A stretch of DNA of 64,000 nucleotides from contig BPGD01000001.1 of NCBI GenBank assembly GCA_026002855.1, positions 1 to 64,000 on the forward strand, read 5' to 3'. The stretch comes from Bryobacteraceae bacterium (GTDB taxonomy: Bacteria; Acidobacteriota; Terriglobia; Bryobacterales; Bryobacteraceae). The notes under the pieces were generated by a model that did no database searches, was not told the DNA's origin, and was given only the letters and a program-made list of their open reading frames with translations. Below are positions 13,980 through 23,380 of the stretch, one piece after another. Position numbers and translations under genes: made by a program. Within the stretch, counting starts at the first letter, position 1, and the number at the start of each line of letters is the position of its first letter.

Positions 13980-15884
13980 TCAGGCTGCCCCGCCAGGCGC
14001 TTTCCGGAGGAAGGCGACGAACTCTTGCGGGTCGCGCGTCAGGCCAGGGAAGGTGGCAATGACGCGGCCGTCGGCAGAGAAGATGGCATAGAAGGGAATG
14101 GCGACCGTCTGGAACAGCTCCTGCTGGCGGCGCTGGTTGGCCTCGCTGGCGGCATCGGTTCCATCGGTGTAAAGCTCCACCAGCACAAAACGCCCCAGCT
14201 CGGCGGCGACTTCCGGCCGCGGGAACATGTTCGCTTTCATCCAGTGGCAATTCGTGCAGGCATAGCCGGTGAAAGCCGCCAGGACGGGACGGTTTTCCGC
14301 TTTCGCGCGCTCAAGGGCCGCCTCCCAGTCGTTCTTGAGCCACTGGATCGCCGGCCCGCGCGAGGCTCCCATCTGGGCGAAGCCTTCCGCCGGGGAGGGG
14401 ATGTAAGCCTCCAGTTCGCCGAGCCGCGCGCCGAACATCCCCGGCAGCAGGCTCAGAGCGAAACCCAGAAAAACCGTGGCCGCCAGAAGCCGGCCGGGAC
14501 GGATCTCCTCGTCGCGCCGCACGCCCTCCATCGGCACCCAGCCGAGCAGGTACAGGCCCGGCAGCGCAAACAGCACCACCCACAGGGCCAGGAACCGCTC
14601 CCGCGTGAGCAGGTTCCACCCCAGCACCTGGTCCACGGTGGCCAGGTATTTGAGCATCGCGGCCAGGATCAGGAATCCGAGCACCACCTTCAGCCGCGAC
14701 ATCCAGCCGCCGCTCCTCGGCAGCTTCTTCAGGTAGGACGGAAACAGCGCCAGCAGGAAAAACGGCGAAGAAAGCGCGGCGGAGAAGGCGAGCATTCCCA
14801 GCGCGGGCTGCAAGCGGCCGCCAGTGACCGAGGCCGCCAGCAACGTGCCCATGAACGGGCCGACGCAGGCGAAGGCGGCCAGCGTGAACGTCAGCCCCAT
14901 CAGCAGCGTGCCCACCAGCCCGCCGCGGGAACTCGCCATGTTGAGCTTCGTCAGCACGCTGGCCGGAATCGCCAGCTCAAACGCTCCCAGCAGGCTGAGC
15001 CCAAAGACGAAAAACACCAGGCTGATGAAGCCGTTCACCCACGGGTTCGACCCCAGTTGCACCACCGCGAACGGCCCCAGCGCCGCGCTCAGGCCCAGCC
15101 CGATCCCAGTGAACAGAACGATTATGCCCAGACAGAAGACGAGCGCCTGCTTCAACACCCCCAGCCGCGACGAGCCCGCCTGCGTGAGGAAAAACGTCAT
15201 CGTGATCGGAATCATCGGGAACACGCACGGCGTGAAGACCGCGGCCAGTCCGAATCCGAAGGCCAGCAGCAGAAACGGCCCGAGCGGCTGGGACTGCGTG
15301 GCGGCCGGCGCCGGAGCCGGCGCGGAGGAGGCGGCCGGCGAAGCCGCCGTCGCCGGAGTGAACAGGGCCAGCCCGTCCAGCGGGGCCTTCGGCGGCGGGG
15401 GCGCCGCAGGGTCAACCTGAATTCTCGCCGAAGCCGTCACCCGCCGCGGCGGCAGACACTCCTTGTCCGAACAGAGCTGGTAGCGCATCCGCGCCGTCAG
15501 TTCCTGCGGCCCGGCGGCTGCGTCCGGCTTGAGCCGGATCACGAACTGGAACGTGGCCCGCCCGTCGTACGTCTCCGCCTCGATCTGAAAGTTGGGGTCG
15601 AACTGGCGTTTCGGCTTCGGATACCAGATCTGCCAGGAGGCCACCGCCGGATTGTCCTCCAGCACGATCGTGGTGATGATCGGCCCGCCCTTCGGCGTCG
15701 TCATCGAGTACATGTGCCACGGCTCGTCCAGCCGGAGTTCCAGTGCGGCGGTGAATTCGGCGCCCGGGGGCACGCGTTCGGCCGAAGGAGTCAGCCTCCA
15801 GTGGGCCGGATGAGGAATCTGGCCCGCAAGCCCGGCCGCACCCGCAAGCGCCAGCAGCAGGCTAGCCAGCCAGAGCCTGGCCAT
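13980..15884 (-). CDS. dsbD: Thiol:disulfide interchange protein DsbD
   Basis: The product has 634 residues from ATG 15884, which precedes a signal peptide ([20 protein letters not shown]). A periplasmic DsbD-alpha domain with the pair [12 protein letters not shown] is followed by about eight membrane segments, including [19 protein letters not shown] and [10 protein letters not shown], each with a redox Cys, then a C-terminal thioredoxin domain with CTNC in [17 protein letters not shown]. DsbD moves reducing power from cytoplasmic thioredoxin to periplasmic thiol proteins and cytochrome c maturation. Its start overlaps the plsX end by 23 bases, so it is the last gene of rpmF-plsX-dsbD. Confidence 0.9.
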   Translation of the reverse strand: MARLWLASLLLALAGAAGLAGQIPHPAHWRLTPSAERVPPGAEFTAALELRLDEPWHMYSMTTPKGGPIITTIVLEDNPAVASWQIWYPKPKRQFDPNFQIEAETYDGRATFQFVIRLKPDAAAGPQELTARMRYQLCSDKECLPPRRVTASARIQVDPAAPPPPKAPLDGLALFTPATAASPAASSAPAPAPAATQSQPLGPFLLLAFGFGLAAVFTPCVFPMIPITMTFFLTQAGSSRLGVLKQALVFCLGIIVLFTGIGLGLSAALGPFAVVQLGSNPWVNGFISLVFFVFGLSLLGAFELAIPASVLTKLNMASSRGGLVGTLLMGLTFTLAAFACVGPFMGTLLAASVTGGRLQPALGMLAFSAALSSPFFLLALFPSYLKKLPRSGGWMSRLKVVLGFLILAAMLKYLATVDQVLGWNLLTRERFLALWVVLFALPGLYLLGWVPMEGVRRDEEIRPGRLLAATVFLGFALSLLPGMFGARLGELEAYIPSPAEGFAQMGASRGPAIQWLKNDWEAALERAKAENRPVLAAFTGYACTNCHWMKANMFPRPEVAAELGRFVLVELYTDGTDAASEANQRRQQELFQTVAIPFYAIFSADGRVIATFPGLTRDPQEFVAFLRKAPGGAA

Positions 15885-16890
15885 TTTCCGCCTGCCAGCG
15901 GGCGATTTCGCTCTCAATGCGCGCGTTGACCCGTTCGGAGGCGCTTTCCGTGGCCACGCGGATGGCGTTGCGGATGGCATTGTCGTTCGACCTCCCATGA
16001 CAGATGATGACGACTCCCTTCACGCCGAGCAGCGGGGCGCCGCCGTATTCGGAATAGTCCATCCGCTTGCGGAAGTCCTTGAGCGCCTGCCGGCTGAGCA
16101 CGTAACCGATCTTGCTGGCGACGGTCGATTCAAACGACTCCTTCAGCATATGCCGGACAATTTCAACCAGCCCTTCGCTCACCTTCAACGCGACGTTGCC
16201 GACAAAGCCGTCGCAGACAATGACATCGGCGTTGCCCGTGTACAGGTCGCGCCCCTCAACGTTGCCAATGAAATTGAGCGGCAGGGTGCGGATCAGGGCG
16301 TGCGCGGCTCGGGTCAGTTCATTGCCCTTGTGCTCTTCTTCCCCGATGGACAGAATGCCGACGCGCGGAGATTCAGTATGGAAAACCAGCCGCGAATAAA
16401 CGTCGCCCATGACGGCAAACTGCGACAGCATCTTCGGCGTGGAATCGACGTTGGCCCCAACGTCGATGAGCACCGCCGGCTTGCCCTTCACCGTGGGAAA
16501 CGGGTTGGCGAGCGCAGGACGGTCGACGCCGGGAATCATGCCGAGCACCGTCTTGGCGATCGCCATCACCGCGCCGGTGTTGCCGGCCGAGACCAGCCCG
16601 TCGGCCTGCCCGTCGCGGACCAGCCGCGCCGCCACGCGGATGCTCGAGTCCCGCTTGGTGCGCAGCACCTTGGCCGGGTTATCCTCCATCGTGACCACTT
16701 CGCTGGCGTGGACAATTTCGATGGGAAGCCTGCGCCAGCCATCGTGGCGGTCGAGCTCGGCGCGCAGCACGTCTTCCTTGCCGACAAGAACGATGTTGAC
16801 GTCCTGCGTGCGGGCGGCGGTGACGGCACCCTGGACTTCGGGGATGGGGGCGTGGTCGCCCCCCATGGCGTCCACGGCAATGGTCAGCAT
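15862..16890 (-). CDS. plsX: Phosphate acyltransferase PlsX
   Basis: The 342-residue protein starts [20 protein letters not shown] and contains [56 protein letters not shown] and [20 protein letters not shown], which are family signatures. PlsX makes acyl-phosphate from acyl-ACP for the first step of phospholipid synthesis. It follows rpmF by 39 bases, the widely conserved rpmF-plsX order, but fabH does not follow; dsbD does. Confidence 0.97.
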   Translation of the reverse strand: MLTIAVDAMGGDHAPIPEVQGAVTAARTQDVNIVLVGKEDVLRAELDRHDGWRRLPIEIVHASEVVTMEDNPAKVLRTKRDSSIRVAARLVRDGQADGLVSAGNTGAVMAIAKTVLGMIPGVDRPALANPFPTVKGKPAVLIDVGANVDSTPKMLSQFAVMGDVYSRLVFHTESPRVGILSIGEEEHKGNELTRAAHALIRTLPLNFIGNVEGRDLYTGNADVIVCDGFVGNVALKVSEGLVEIVRHMLKESFESTVASKIGYVLSRQALKDFRKRMDYSEYGGAPLLGVKGVVIICHGRSNDNAIRNAIRVATESASERVNARIESEIARWQAENGQALAG

Positions 16891-16929
16891 GCGGTCCGGG
16901 GCTGGATCCTGCCCGGCGCGAGCGCCGGT

Positions 16930-17112
16930 CTATTCCTGTACGACTTCGATGACCTCGCGCGTCTTGTACCAGCCGCAGTGCGGGCAGGCGCGGTGAGGCA
17001 GTTTCATTTCATGGCACTTCGGGCACTCGCTCAGTCCCGCGCGCTGAAGGTGATCATGCGCCCGGCGCGTGGACGTGCGGCGCTTCGAGTGACGGCGTTT
17101 CGGGTTGGGCAT
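16930..17112 (-). CDS. rpmF: 50S ribosomal protein L32
   Basis: The 60-residue protein has the L32 start MPNPKRRHSKRRTSTRRAHD and a complete zinc ribbon: CPKC and, after MKLPHRA, CPHCG. It is a basic ribosome component of normal length. It is first in the operon with plsX and dsbD. Its usual upstream neighbour, yceD, is not here but about 4.1 kb away at 21249. Confidence 0.97.
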   Translation of the reverse strand: MPNPKRRHSKRRTSTRRAHDHLQRAGLSECPKCHEMKLPHRACPHCGWYKTREVIEVVQE

Positions 17113-17314
17113 GGAACTCTTCCTGGAAAAATGGTCCTTCCGGCCCGAAGCCAGAAGCGGATGACAGGTAAGACTTTTTCATTGTAAAACACAGCGGGGC
17201 GCAATGTCATCTTTTCGCCCTGCTACCGGGTTTCCGGCACCCGCATACAGCCCTCTCAGGATTTCGCCTGAAGCGTCCGCCCGGAACACTGGAAGAGAGG
17301 GAAGGAGGCAGACC

Positions 17315-18550
17315 ATGGCAGATTTCCAGCAGACCGGCGCGATCACCACCCTGCACGCCCTGCGGCCCGAGGCCTGGCGTGCAGTCGAACCCGAACTCCG
17401 GCGCTGGGCGCGGCGCAGACCGCTGGGCGTCGTCCTTCCCGCACTCTATTCCGAATTCGAAAAGCCGGCCGTTCACAACATCCTGGCCGAACTCGAGCAG
17501 CTCGACTGGATCGAGCGCATCGTGCTTGTCCTCTCTCAGGCCGACGGGCGTCAGCATGAGAGTGTTTGCCGTCTGTTTGCCCGCTTTGGCGGCCGTGCCA
17601 CGGTGCTGTGGCGTGAGAGCCCGGAAATCCAGGAGCTGCTCGGCGACATCAACAACGCGGGCTTTGCCGCCGCGACGCCCGGAAAAGGGCGCGCCTGCTG
17701 GCTGGGCATGGGCTATCTGCTGGGCAAGGGCGACTGCGAGGTCATCGCCTTCCAGGACTGCGACATCAAGACCTACCACCGCCGGATGCTCGCGCGGCTG
17801 GCCGGGCCGCTGATGGCCCCGGATTTCGGCTTCGAATTCGCCAAGGGCTACTATGCCCGCTTCAGCCACAAGCTGAACGGACGGCTCACGCGGCTGATGG
17901 TGGGGCCGCTGCTCGAGGCGCTGCGGCGCTGCGGCATTCACTGCCGTTTCCTGGAATTCCTCGGCTGGTTCCGCTATCCGCTGTCGGGCGAGATCGCCAT
18001 GGAGGCGCGGCTGGCGCGGACCATGGAAGTGAGCCCGGACTGGGGCCTCGAGGTCTCCACCCTGGCCGAGGTCTACCGGCGCGTGCCGGCCTCGCGCATC
18101 TGCCAGGTGGACATCGCCGACTGCTACGACCACAAACATCAGGCCGTCTCGCCCACGGACCCCGGCAAGGGTCTGCACCGGATGGCGCGCGAGGTGGCCC
18201 TCGCCATCTTCCGCGCCGCGGTCGCCGATGGGGCGGTGCTGACGGCCGATCTGCTGAACGGCACGCTGCCGCTCGTCTACCGCAGCGAAGCGCTGGAAAT
18301 GGTGCGGCGGTGCCATGTGGACGCCGTCTGGAACGGACTGGAGTCCGACCTGTACGCCGAGACGGAATCGGTGGAAGTCTTCGCGCGCGGCCTCGAAGAA
18401 GCGGCCACCGAGTTTCTGGCCGACCCGGCCGGGCAGCCGCCTCTGCCCGCCTGGCAGCGCGTGGAGGCGGCTCTGCCGGCCATTCTGGACCGCTTCGGGA
18501 CGGTGCGGTCAGTGGAAGAAGGCGCGTGGGCAGAGCGGGCATCCGCCTGA
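17315..18550 (+). CDS. Glucosyl/mannosyl-3-phosphoglycerate synthase-like glycosyltransferase (GT81-like)
   Basis: This 411-residue protein starts at ATG 17315 behind GGAAGGAGG. VVLPALYSEFEKPAVHNILA and IERIVLVLSQADG give the nucleotide-sugar part, and VIAFQDCDIKTYHRRMLARL the DxD metal site. GFEFAKGYYARFSHKLNGRL and the WGLEVSTLAEVYRR stretch are typical of glucosyl-3-phosphoglycerate and mannosyl-3-phosphoglycerate synthases. The product would be dephosphorylated by the HAD phosphatase encoded convergently 8 bases away, giving glucosylglycerate or mannosylglycerate as a compatible solute. Which sugar cannot be told from sequence alone. Confidence 0.8.
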   Translation: MADFQQTGAITTLHALRPEAWRAVEPELRRWARRRPLGVVLPALYSEFEKPAVHNILAELEQLDWIERIVLVLSQADGRQHESVCRLFARFGGRATVLWRESPEIQELLGDINNAGFAAATPGKGRACWLGMGYLLGKGDCEVIAFQDCDIKTYHRRMLARLAGPLMAPDFGFEFAKGYYARFSHKLNGRLTRLMVGPLLEALRRCGIHCRFLEFLGWFRYPLSGEIAMEARLARTMEVSPDWGLEVSTLAEVYRRVPASRICQVDIADCYDHKHQAVSPTDPGKGLHRMAREVALAIFRAAVADGAVLTADLLNGTLPLVYRSEALEMVRRCHVDAVWNGLESDLYAETESVEVFARGLEEAATEFLADPAGQPPLPAWQRVEAALPAILDRFGTVRSVEEGAWAERASA

Positions 18551-18558
18551 GGCGCGGC

Positions 18559-19272
18559 TCACAGTCCAAGAGCGTCGAGAAGCTCCTGCATGCGCGCATT
18601 CCAGGCGCGCGGGCCGGTCTGCGGGGGTCGGAGGCGGATGGGGTGATCGACGAGCGCCAGGAAGCTTTCGTCGTTGGGAGCGTCTCCCAGACCGATGGTG
18701 ATCAGCTCGCAGCCGCGCCCGCGCCAGTGCCCGCACAGCCATTCCACTCCCGCATGCTTGCCTTCGTGGGCGAGCGCGTGGTGGAAGCGGCCGCCGCGCG
18801 TCAGCCGAAGGCCGCTCTCTTGGAGGGCCTGGCGGAGGGCCTCCTCGCGCTCAGGCGTCTCCAGAACAAAAGGCTCGCTGTATTGGCGCTGCGCCGCCAG
18901 CCGCGCCCGCTCGAGCGGCATGTTGCAGCGGTCGGCGATCTCCTCGGCCTCCATGTCGGCGAAGCAACGGATACGCGCGGCGGCCTTCCGGGCGGCCTCG
19001 CGCAGCGCCGGAGTGATTTCGGCGCGCGGCCGGCCGAGCACGACCGCCTCGCCGTGATCAAGCACGACGCCGCCGCCGTTTTCCACGATACTGGGATGGG
19101 AGAGGCCGATCTGTTCGAGCCAGAACTCGACCTCCGACCGCGTCTTGCTGGTCGTGCAGACCACCGCGGCGCCGAGCGCGCGAAGGCGGTTGAGCGCCGG
19201 CAGCGCGGGCGTGAAATCGTAAGTGTCGTGATCGAGCAGGCAGTTGTCGAGATCGGTGAATACGGCCAGCAC
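18559..19272 (-). CDS. Mannosyl-3-phosphoglycerate phosphatase-family HAD hydrolase
   Basis: A 237-residue HAD-IIB protein. Motif I is FTDLDNCLLDHDTYD, motif II is VVCTTSKTRSEVEFWLEQIG, and motif IV is TIGLGDAPNDESFLALVD. VENGGGVVLDHGEAV is the usual IENGG element of the MpgP/YedP group. It removes phosphate from glycosyl-3-phosphoglycerate. It is convergent with the synthase, so the pair are neighbours but not one operon. Its start at 19272 lies 26 bases from the divergent histidine kinase gene. Confidence 0.83.
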   Translation of the reverse strand: MLAVFTDLDNCLLDHDTYDFTPALPALNRLRALGAAVVCTTSKTRSEVEFWLEQIGLSHPSIVENGGGVVLDHGEAVVLGRPRAEITPALREAARKAAARIRCFADMEAEEIADRCNMPLERARLAAQRQYSEPFVLETPEREEALRQALQESGLRLTRGGRFHHALAHEGKHAGVEWLCGHWRGRGCELITIGLGDAPNDESFLALVDHPIRLRPPQTGPRAWNARMQELLDALGL

Positions 19273-19298
19273 ATCTCCATTGTGACAGGCGGTGCGCG

Positions 19299-20618
19299 AT
19301 GAAGCCGCGGCTTGAGTTCGTCCTGCTGGCGGGTTTCGGCACGATGATGCTGCTGGCCAGCCTGCTCGGTTTTTCGCAGATCCGGCGCTCGGCGGCGCTG
19401 CAACGCGAGCTGATTGAAGCGCAGGAAAAATATGCGGCCACCGAAAAGCTGGTGAGCGACCTGCGCGCCGACCTGTACCGGATCAGCCTGGACCTGCGTG
19501 ATTTTCTGCTGGACCGCGACGCCGAAGATTCGGCGCAGGTGCGCGGCGAGATTCTCGCCTCCCGTGCGCGGATCCTGCACTCGGTGGAAGAGCTGGAAAA
19601 GCTGCTGGGCGATTCGGTGGACAGGGCGGCGATGGCGCAGTTGCGGGAACGGATCGACAGCTTTTTCACGCTGCTGGGCCCGCCGCTCGAATGGAAACCG
19701 GAGGTAAAACTCGCGCTCGGCGGCACCTATGTGCGCAAGGTTCTGCTGGGGCGGCGCGCCGAGATCAGCTTGATCGCCGAGCAGCTTCAGGCCATCAACT
19801 ACGCGAACCTGAAGCGGGCGCAGGAGCGTCTGCTGGCGGCGCAGCAGGATTTCCGCCAGCGGCTGAACCGGCTCACCTACGGCATTCTGCTGCTGAGCGC
19901 CATCGTGGCTGCGGCCAGCATCTGGTGGATCTGGCGCCTCGAGGAGCGGGCGCGGGCGGCCGAGCGCGAAATGCGCGAGCTGTCGCAGAAGCTCGTGCAG
20001 GCACAGGAGGCCGAGCGGAAGCGGCTGTCGCTCGAGCTCCATGATCAGGTGGGCCAGATGCTGACGGCGCTGCGAATGGAAATTTCCAACCTCGGCCGCA
20101 TCGGGCCGGGCGATCCGGAGCGCTTTCGCGAACATGTGCGGCAGGCGAGGAAGGTGGCCGAGGACGCGATGAAGACGGTGCGGGATCTGGCAATGGGTCT
20201 GCGGCCGTCGATGCTGGACGATCTGGGGCTGGCGGCGGCGGTCGAGTGGCAGGCGCGGGAGTTTTCCCGCCTGAGCAGCATTCCCGTGGACGTGCGCGTC
20301 GAGGGCCCGCTCGAGCCGCTCACCGATGCTCAGAAGACCGGACTGTTCCGCGTGGTGCAGGAATCGCTGACCAACGTGCTGCGGCACGCAAAGGCGCGGC
20401 GCGTCGAGATTGAGCTGCACGGCCAGGAAGACCGCGTGGAGCTTGCCGTCCGCGACGATGGCCGCGGCATGCAGAACGGCAGGAGCCGCCGCGGCCTGGG
20501 CATGCTGGGCATGGAGGAACGGATCCGCGAGCTGGGCGGCGTGTTCACGGTCGTCTCGGCGCCCGGCGCGGGAACGACGGTGCGGGCGGAGATCCCGAAG
20601 ACAAGGGTGGAAGTATGA
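19299..20618 (+). CDS. NarX-type sensor histidine kinase
   Basis: The 439-residue protein has membrane segments at about 7-25 and 192-212 that bracket a helical periplasmic sensor region (about 26-190, four-helix-bundle-like). The cytoplasmic part has a HisKA_3 box, ERKRLSLELHDQVGQMLTAL, with the phospho-acceptor His, then FRVVQESLTNVLRHAKARRV (N box), VRDDGRGM and RGLGMLGMEERIRELGGVF (G boxes). It overlaps the regulator gene by ATGA at 20615-20618. The signal is unknown. It is divergent from the phosphatase of the solute pathway, so control of that pathway is possible but unproven. Confidence 0.92.
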   Translation: MKPRLEFVLLAGFGTMMLLASLLGFSQIRRSAALQRELIEAQEKYAATEKLVSDLRADLYRISLDLRDFLLDRDAEDSAQVRGEILASRARILHSVEELEKLLGDSVDRAAMAQLRERIDSFFTLLGPPLEWKPEVKLALGGTYVRKVLLGRRAEISLIAEQLQAINYANLKRAQERLLAAQQDFRQRLNRLTYGILLLSAIVAAASIWWIWRLEERARAAEREMRELSQKLVQAQEAERKRLSLELHDQVGQMLTALRMEISNLGRIGPGDPERFREHVRQARKVAEDAMKTVRDLAMGLRPSMLDDLGLAAAVEWQAREFSRLSSIPVDVRVEGPLEPLTDAQKTGLFRVVQESLTNVLRHAKARRVEIELHGQEDRVELAVRDDGRGMQNGRSRRGLGMLGMEERIRELGGVFTVVSAPGAGTTVRAEIPKTRVEV

Positions 20619-21265
20619 CGAAGGTGCTGCTGGCCGACGATCATGCGGTGGTGCGCAAGGGGCTGCGCTTCATCCTGGAGCAGGAGCCCGACCTACAGGT
20701 GGCAGGCGAGGCGGCCGACGGCCGGGAAGCAGTGCGGCTGGCGCGTGAACTCTCGCCGGACGTCGTCGTGATGGACATTGCCATGCCGCAGCTCAACGGC
20801 ATCGACGCCACCAGTCAGATCGTGAAGCAGAACCCGCGCACGAGCGTGCTGATCCTTTCCATGCACAACGACGAGACCTACCTGCTGCGGGCGCTGGAGG
20901 CCGGGGCGCGCGGGTTTCTGCTGAAGGACACCGCCGAAGAAGACCTGGTGCGCGCGGTGCGCGTGGCAGCGCAGGGCAAGCCCTTCTTCAGCCCGGCCAT
21001 CGCCCAGGCGCTGCTGGAAGACTACATGCGGAATCTTCAGCAGCGCAACCAGCAGGACAGCTACAGCCTGCTCACCGACCGCGAGAAGGAAGTGCTGCAA
21101 CTGCTGGCCGAAGGCCGCTCCAACAAGGAAGTGGCGCAACTGCTGAACCTGAGCGTGTACACGGTGGAGACGCACCGCACGCGCATCATGCAGAAGCTGA
21201 ACCTGCACAACACGGCCGAGCTGGTGCTCTACGCGGTGCGCAAGAAGATCATCCCAGGTCTTTGA
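20615..21265 (+). CDS. NarL/FixJ-family response regulator
   Basis: The 216-residue protein has a receiver domain starting MTKVLLADDHAVVRKGLRFI, with phospho-acceptor Asp in PDVVVMDIAMPQLNG, Lys in FLLKDTAEED, and a LuxR-type HTH, LTDREKEVLQLLAEGRSNKE then LSVYTVETHRTRIMQKL. It is translationally coupled to the kinase. The 3' end overlaps the convergent yceD gene by 17 bases. Confidence 0.95.
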   Translation: MTKVLLADDHAVVRKGLRFILEQEPDLQVAGEAADGREAVRLARELSPDVVVMDIAMPQLNGIDATSQIVKQNPRTSVLILSMHNDETYLLRALEAGARGFLLKDTAEEDLVRAVRVAAQGKPFFSPAIAQALLEDYMRNLQQRNQQDSYSLLTDREKEVLQLLAEGRSNKEVAQLLNLSVYTVETHRTRIMQKLNLHNTAELVLYAVRKKIIPGL

Positions 21266-21767
21266 GCGAAGCCCAGCGCGGATCGATGAAGGGATTGCGG
21301 CATCCGCAGTCGGCCGTGTTGCGGTTGGCGCCGCAGTACGGGCACAGGCCCTTGCAGTCGGGACGGCAGAACAGTTGCATCGGCATGCTGAGCAGGACCT
21401 GCTCGCGGAGGGCCTCGGCGAGTTCCACGCCCTCGCCTTCGTAGAAGGCGAGGTCGATCTCTCCGTCCTCGAGCTGGATCTCGGCGTGGTTGACGGTCCG
21501 CACGACGGGCCGGTAGAAGAGGTCGAAATCGGTGTCGATCTCCAGCCGGGCGGGTTCGAGGCAGCGGTCGCAGACGCCTTCCATCAGCGCCTTCACGTGG
21601 CCGCGGATGCGGATCTCGCCGAGTGTGTTGCGCAGCAGTTCGGTGCGTCCCTGCGCGGCGAGCGCGCCGATCTGATGAAGGTCGTCGGGGAAGGCGATCT
21701 CGCCGGGCTGGTAGGAGACGTCGAACAGGATGGGGTGATGTTCGAGTTCAGTGATGGAAAAGAACAC
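21249..21767 (-). CDS. yceD: YceD/DUF177 family protein
   Basis: The 172-residue protein starts at GTG 21767, supported by GGGAGG 6 bases upstream. CDRCLEPARLEIDTDFDLFY is the DUF177 hallmark, and a C-terminal Cys cluster (CRPDCKGLCPYCGANRNTAD) is the DUF177 metal-binding tail. DUF177 proteins act in 23S rRNA/ribosome maturation and are normally encoded immediately before rpmF. Here rpmF is about 4.1 kb away, separated by the solute and two-component genes, all the intervening genes being on other transcripts. Confidence 0.92.
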   Translation of the reverse strand: MFFSITELEHHPILFDVSYQPGEIAFPDDLHQIGALAAQGRTELLRNTLGEIRIRGHVKALMEGVCDRCLEPARLEIDTDFDLFYRPVVRTVNHAEIQLEDGEIDLAFYEGEGVELAEALREQVLLSMPMQLFCRPDCKGLCPYCGANRNTADCGCRNPFIDPRWASLKDLG

Positions 21768-21803
21768 GGGCCGCCTCCCTTTTCTTTCATCATAGCGGCC
21801 CGG

Positions 21804-22574
21804 CTAGCGCGGTGGAATCATTCGGCGGATGGTGAGGTCGTAGAGTCCGGCGCCGAGCAGTCCTCCGACGAGTGGCGCGGCAACGGGAACCCACCAGACA
21901 TGGGTGCCGTCCGTGAGTCCGTTGACACGGTAGCCGGCGATCACCGTCCAGAGGCGCGGGCCGAAGTCGCGCGCAGGGTTGATGGCGTAGCCGTGCAGCC
22001 TGCCGAAGCTGACGCCGATGGCAAGCACGATGAGGCCGACCAGGGCGGGCACCAGATGCGGCGGAGCGGGCAGGTTCCGTTCGTCCGTGATGGCAAAGAC
22101 AAGGAACAGCAGCAGCGCCGTGCCGAGCACCTGGTCGAAGAAGCCGGCGGCGGGCACGTCCGGGAAGGCGGGGAACGTCGTGAAAATGGATGCGGTCTTT
22201 TCGAGCAACGGATCGAAGCGGGCGATCGCTTCCCGGTAATTGAACCACACCAGCGCCGCTCCGGCCATCGCGCCGAGCGTCTGGCTGAGCGTGTAAGGCG
22301 CCACCTTGCGCCAGGGGAAGCTGCGGAAAACCGCCAGGGCGAGCGTCACCGCCGGGTTCAGGTGCGCGCCGCTGGTGCGCATGGAAACCGTTACGCCGAA
22401 CATCACGCCCAGAGCCCAACCGATCGTGATGTTGGTATAGCCGCCGAGCACGACCTCTCCGGGGACGCCCGTACCGAACAGCGCGACCATGGCGCAGACG
22501 CCCGCGCCGAACAGGAGGATCATCATCGTGCCGACGAACTCGGCCAACATTTCCGCAGCAATAGAAGAACGCAT
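21804..22574 (-). CDS. MIP-family glycerol facilitator / aquaglyceroporin
   Basis: This 256-residue, six-helix membrane protein has the two half-helix NPA motifs SGAHLNPAVTLALAV and YAINPARDFGPRLW. The Asp after NPAR (NPARDFGPR) is the residue that widens the channel in glycerol facilitators such as GlpF, so glycerol or other small polyols are likelier substrates than water alone. The start at 22574 (MRSSIAAEML) is chosen because longer starts would overlap the upstream gene. No glycerol kinase is nearby; the solute-synthesis genes upstream may explain the need for polyol flux. Confidence 0.9.
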   Translation of the reverse strand: MRSSIAAEMLAEFVGTMMILLFGAGVCAMVALFGTGVPGEVVLGGYTNITIGWALGVMFGVTVSMRTSGAHLNPAVTLALAVFRSFPWRKVAPYTLSQTLGAMAGAALVWFNYREAIARFDPLLEKTASIFTTFPAFPDVPAAGFFDQVLGTALLLFLVFAITDERNLPAPPHLVPALVGLIVLAIGVSFGRLHGYAINPARDFGPRLWTVIAGYRVNGLTDGTHVWWVPVAAPLVGGLLGAGLYDLTIRRMIPPR

Positions 22575-22584
22575 CAGTGAAAGC

Positions 22585-23343
22585 CTACAACGGAAGCGAC
22601 CGTACAAGCCAGCGGAGCATCTCGAGCTGTTTGTCGAGCCGGCCGTGGGCCGTTTCCACGTTCACATAGCGCACGGCGCGAGCGGCGCACCATCGGGAGA
22701 GCGAGCCGTCGTCTTCGCCGCCGGGCCGGTCCTGCAAGAGGGCGTTGTAGGGCCCGCGGGCGGCAATGAGGTAATCTTTTTCGTCCGTAAACAGGAAAAA
22801 ATCCCGAGGCATTTCCGGCTGCGGACGGTGGATCATGCGGGAAATGGGGACCTCGGTTTCCATGGAGTATCCCGGGCCGTTGTTGTGGGCGGCAATCCAG
22901 AGCCCGCCCGATGGAGGGGATGCGGCCGCGAGCAGCGCCGGGCGGCAGGAGTCGAGCCGGTCAAGCGCGGCGTCAATCGCGTCCGGGGAGGCGGACGGGT
23001 TCAGGCGTCGCAGGTTCCGCGCGGCCCCTTCGCGCGAAAACATGCGGTTGGGGTCCAGCCGGAGGCCGGAGAATTCCACCGTCCTTGTGTTGGAGTCGAC
23101 GATCCAGGCCTCGGCCTCGAGCGTTTCCACGAGCAGCTCGACGGCCTGCCGCGCCGTTTCCTCATCGCCGTGAATGCGCAGCAGGCGCAGGCGGGAATCC
23201 CCGTGGACGATTCGAATGAAGGGGATGCCGCAGAACGTGGCGCGGCGGCGTTCGGGCACGGCCGGCAGGAGATGGGCCGCGGGAAGCAGGGCCGCGAGCT
23301 CGCGCCGCGAAAGCAGGGGGTTTTTCCGGCTTGCCGAGGTCAT
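22585..23343 (-). CDS. Probable M14-like zinc amidohydrolase or carboxypeptidase, uncharacterised
   Basis: The product has 252 residues. I did not recognise it by name. It has a set of elements spaced as in AstE/AspA-type M14 enzymes: His58-Gly-Asp-Glu61 (RIHGDEET) as HxxE zinc ligands, Asp97-Pro-Asn-Arg-Met-Phe102 in place of the usual DLNRxF substrate loop, His153 in IAAHNNGPG as the third ligand, and Glu230 in RYVNVETAHG at the catalytic position. The N-terminus has a twin-Arg-like RRELAALLPAAHLLPA stretch and might be exported. Together these give a plausible but unproven assignment. It lies 10 bases upstream of the facilitator gene. Confidence 0.5.
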   Translation of the reverse strand: MTSASRKNPLLSRRELAALLPAAHLLPAVPERRRATFCGIPFIRIVHGDSRLRLLRIHGDEETARQAVELLVETLEAEAWIVDSNTRTVEFSGLRLDPNRMFSREGAARNLRRLNPSASPDAIDAALDRLDSCRPALLAAASPPSGGLWIAAHNNGPGYSMETEVPISRMIHRPQPEMPRDFFLFTDEKDYLIAARGPYNALLQDRPGGEDDGSLSRWCAARAVRYVNVETAHGRLDKQLEMLRWLVRSLPL

Positions 23344-23380
23344 TCCCTACGAGGATAATTGAGGGCGGAGGTGATATTGC

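Noticed and set aside
12846-15929. Very long plus-strand open frame of about 1027 codons
   Set aside because: It is antisense to dsbD and plsX or out of frame with the terminase ATPase gene, and reads Pro/Arg/His low complexity. It is open only because of high GC.
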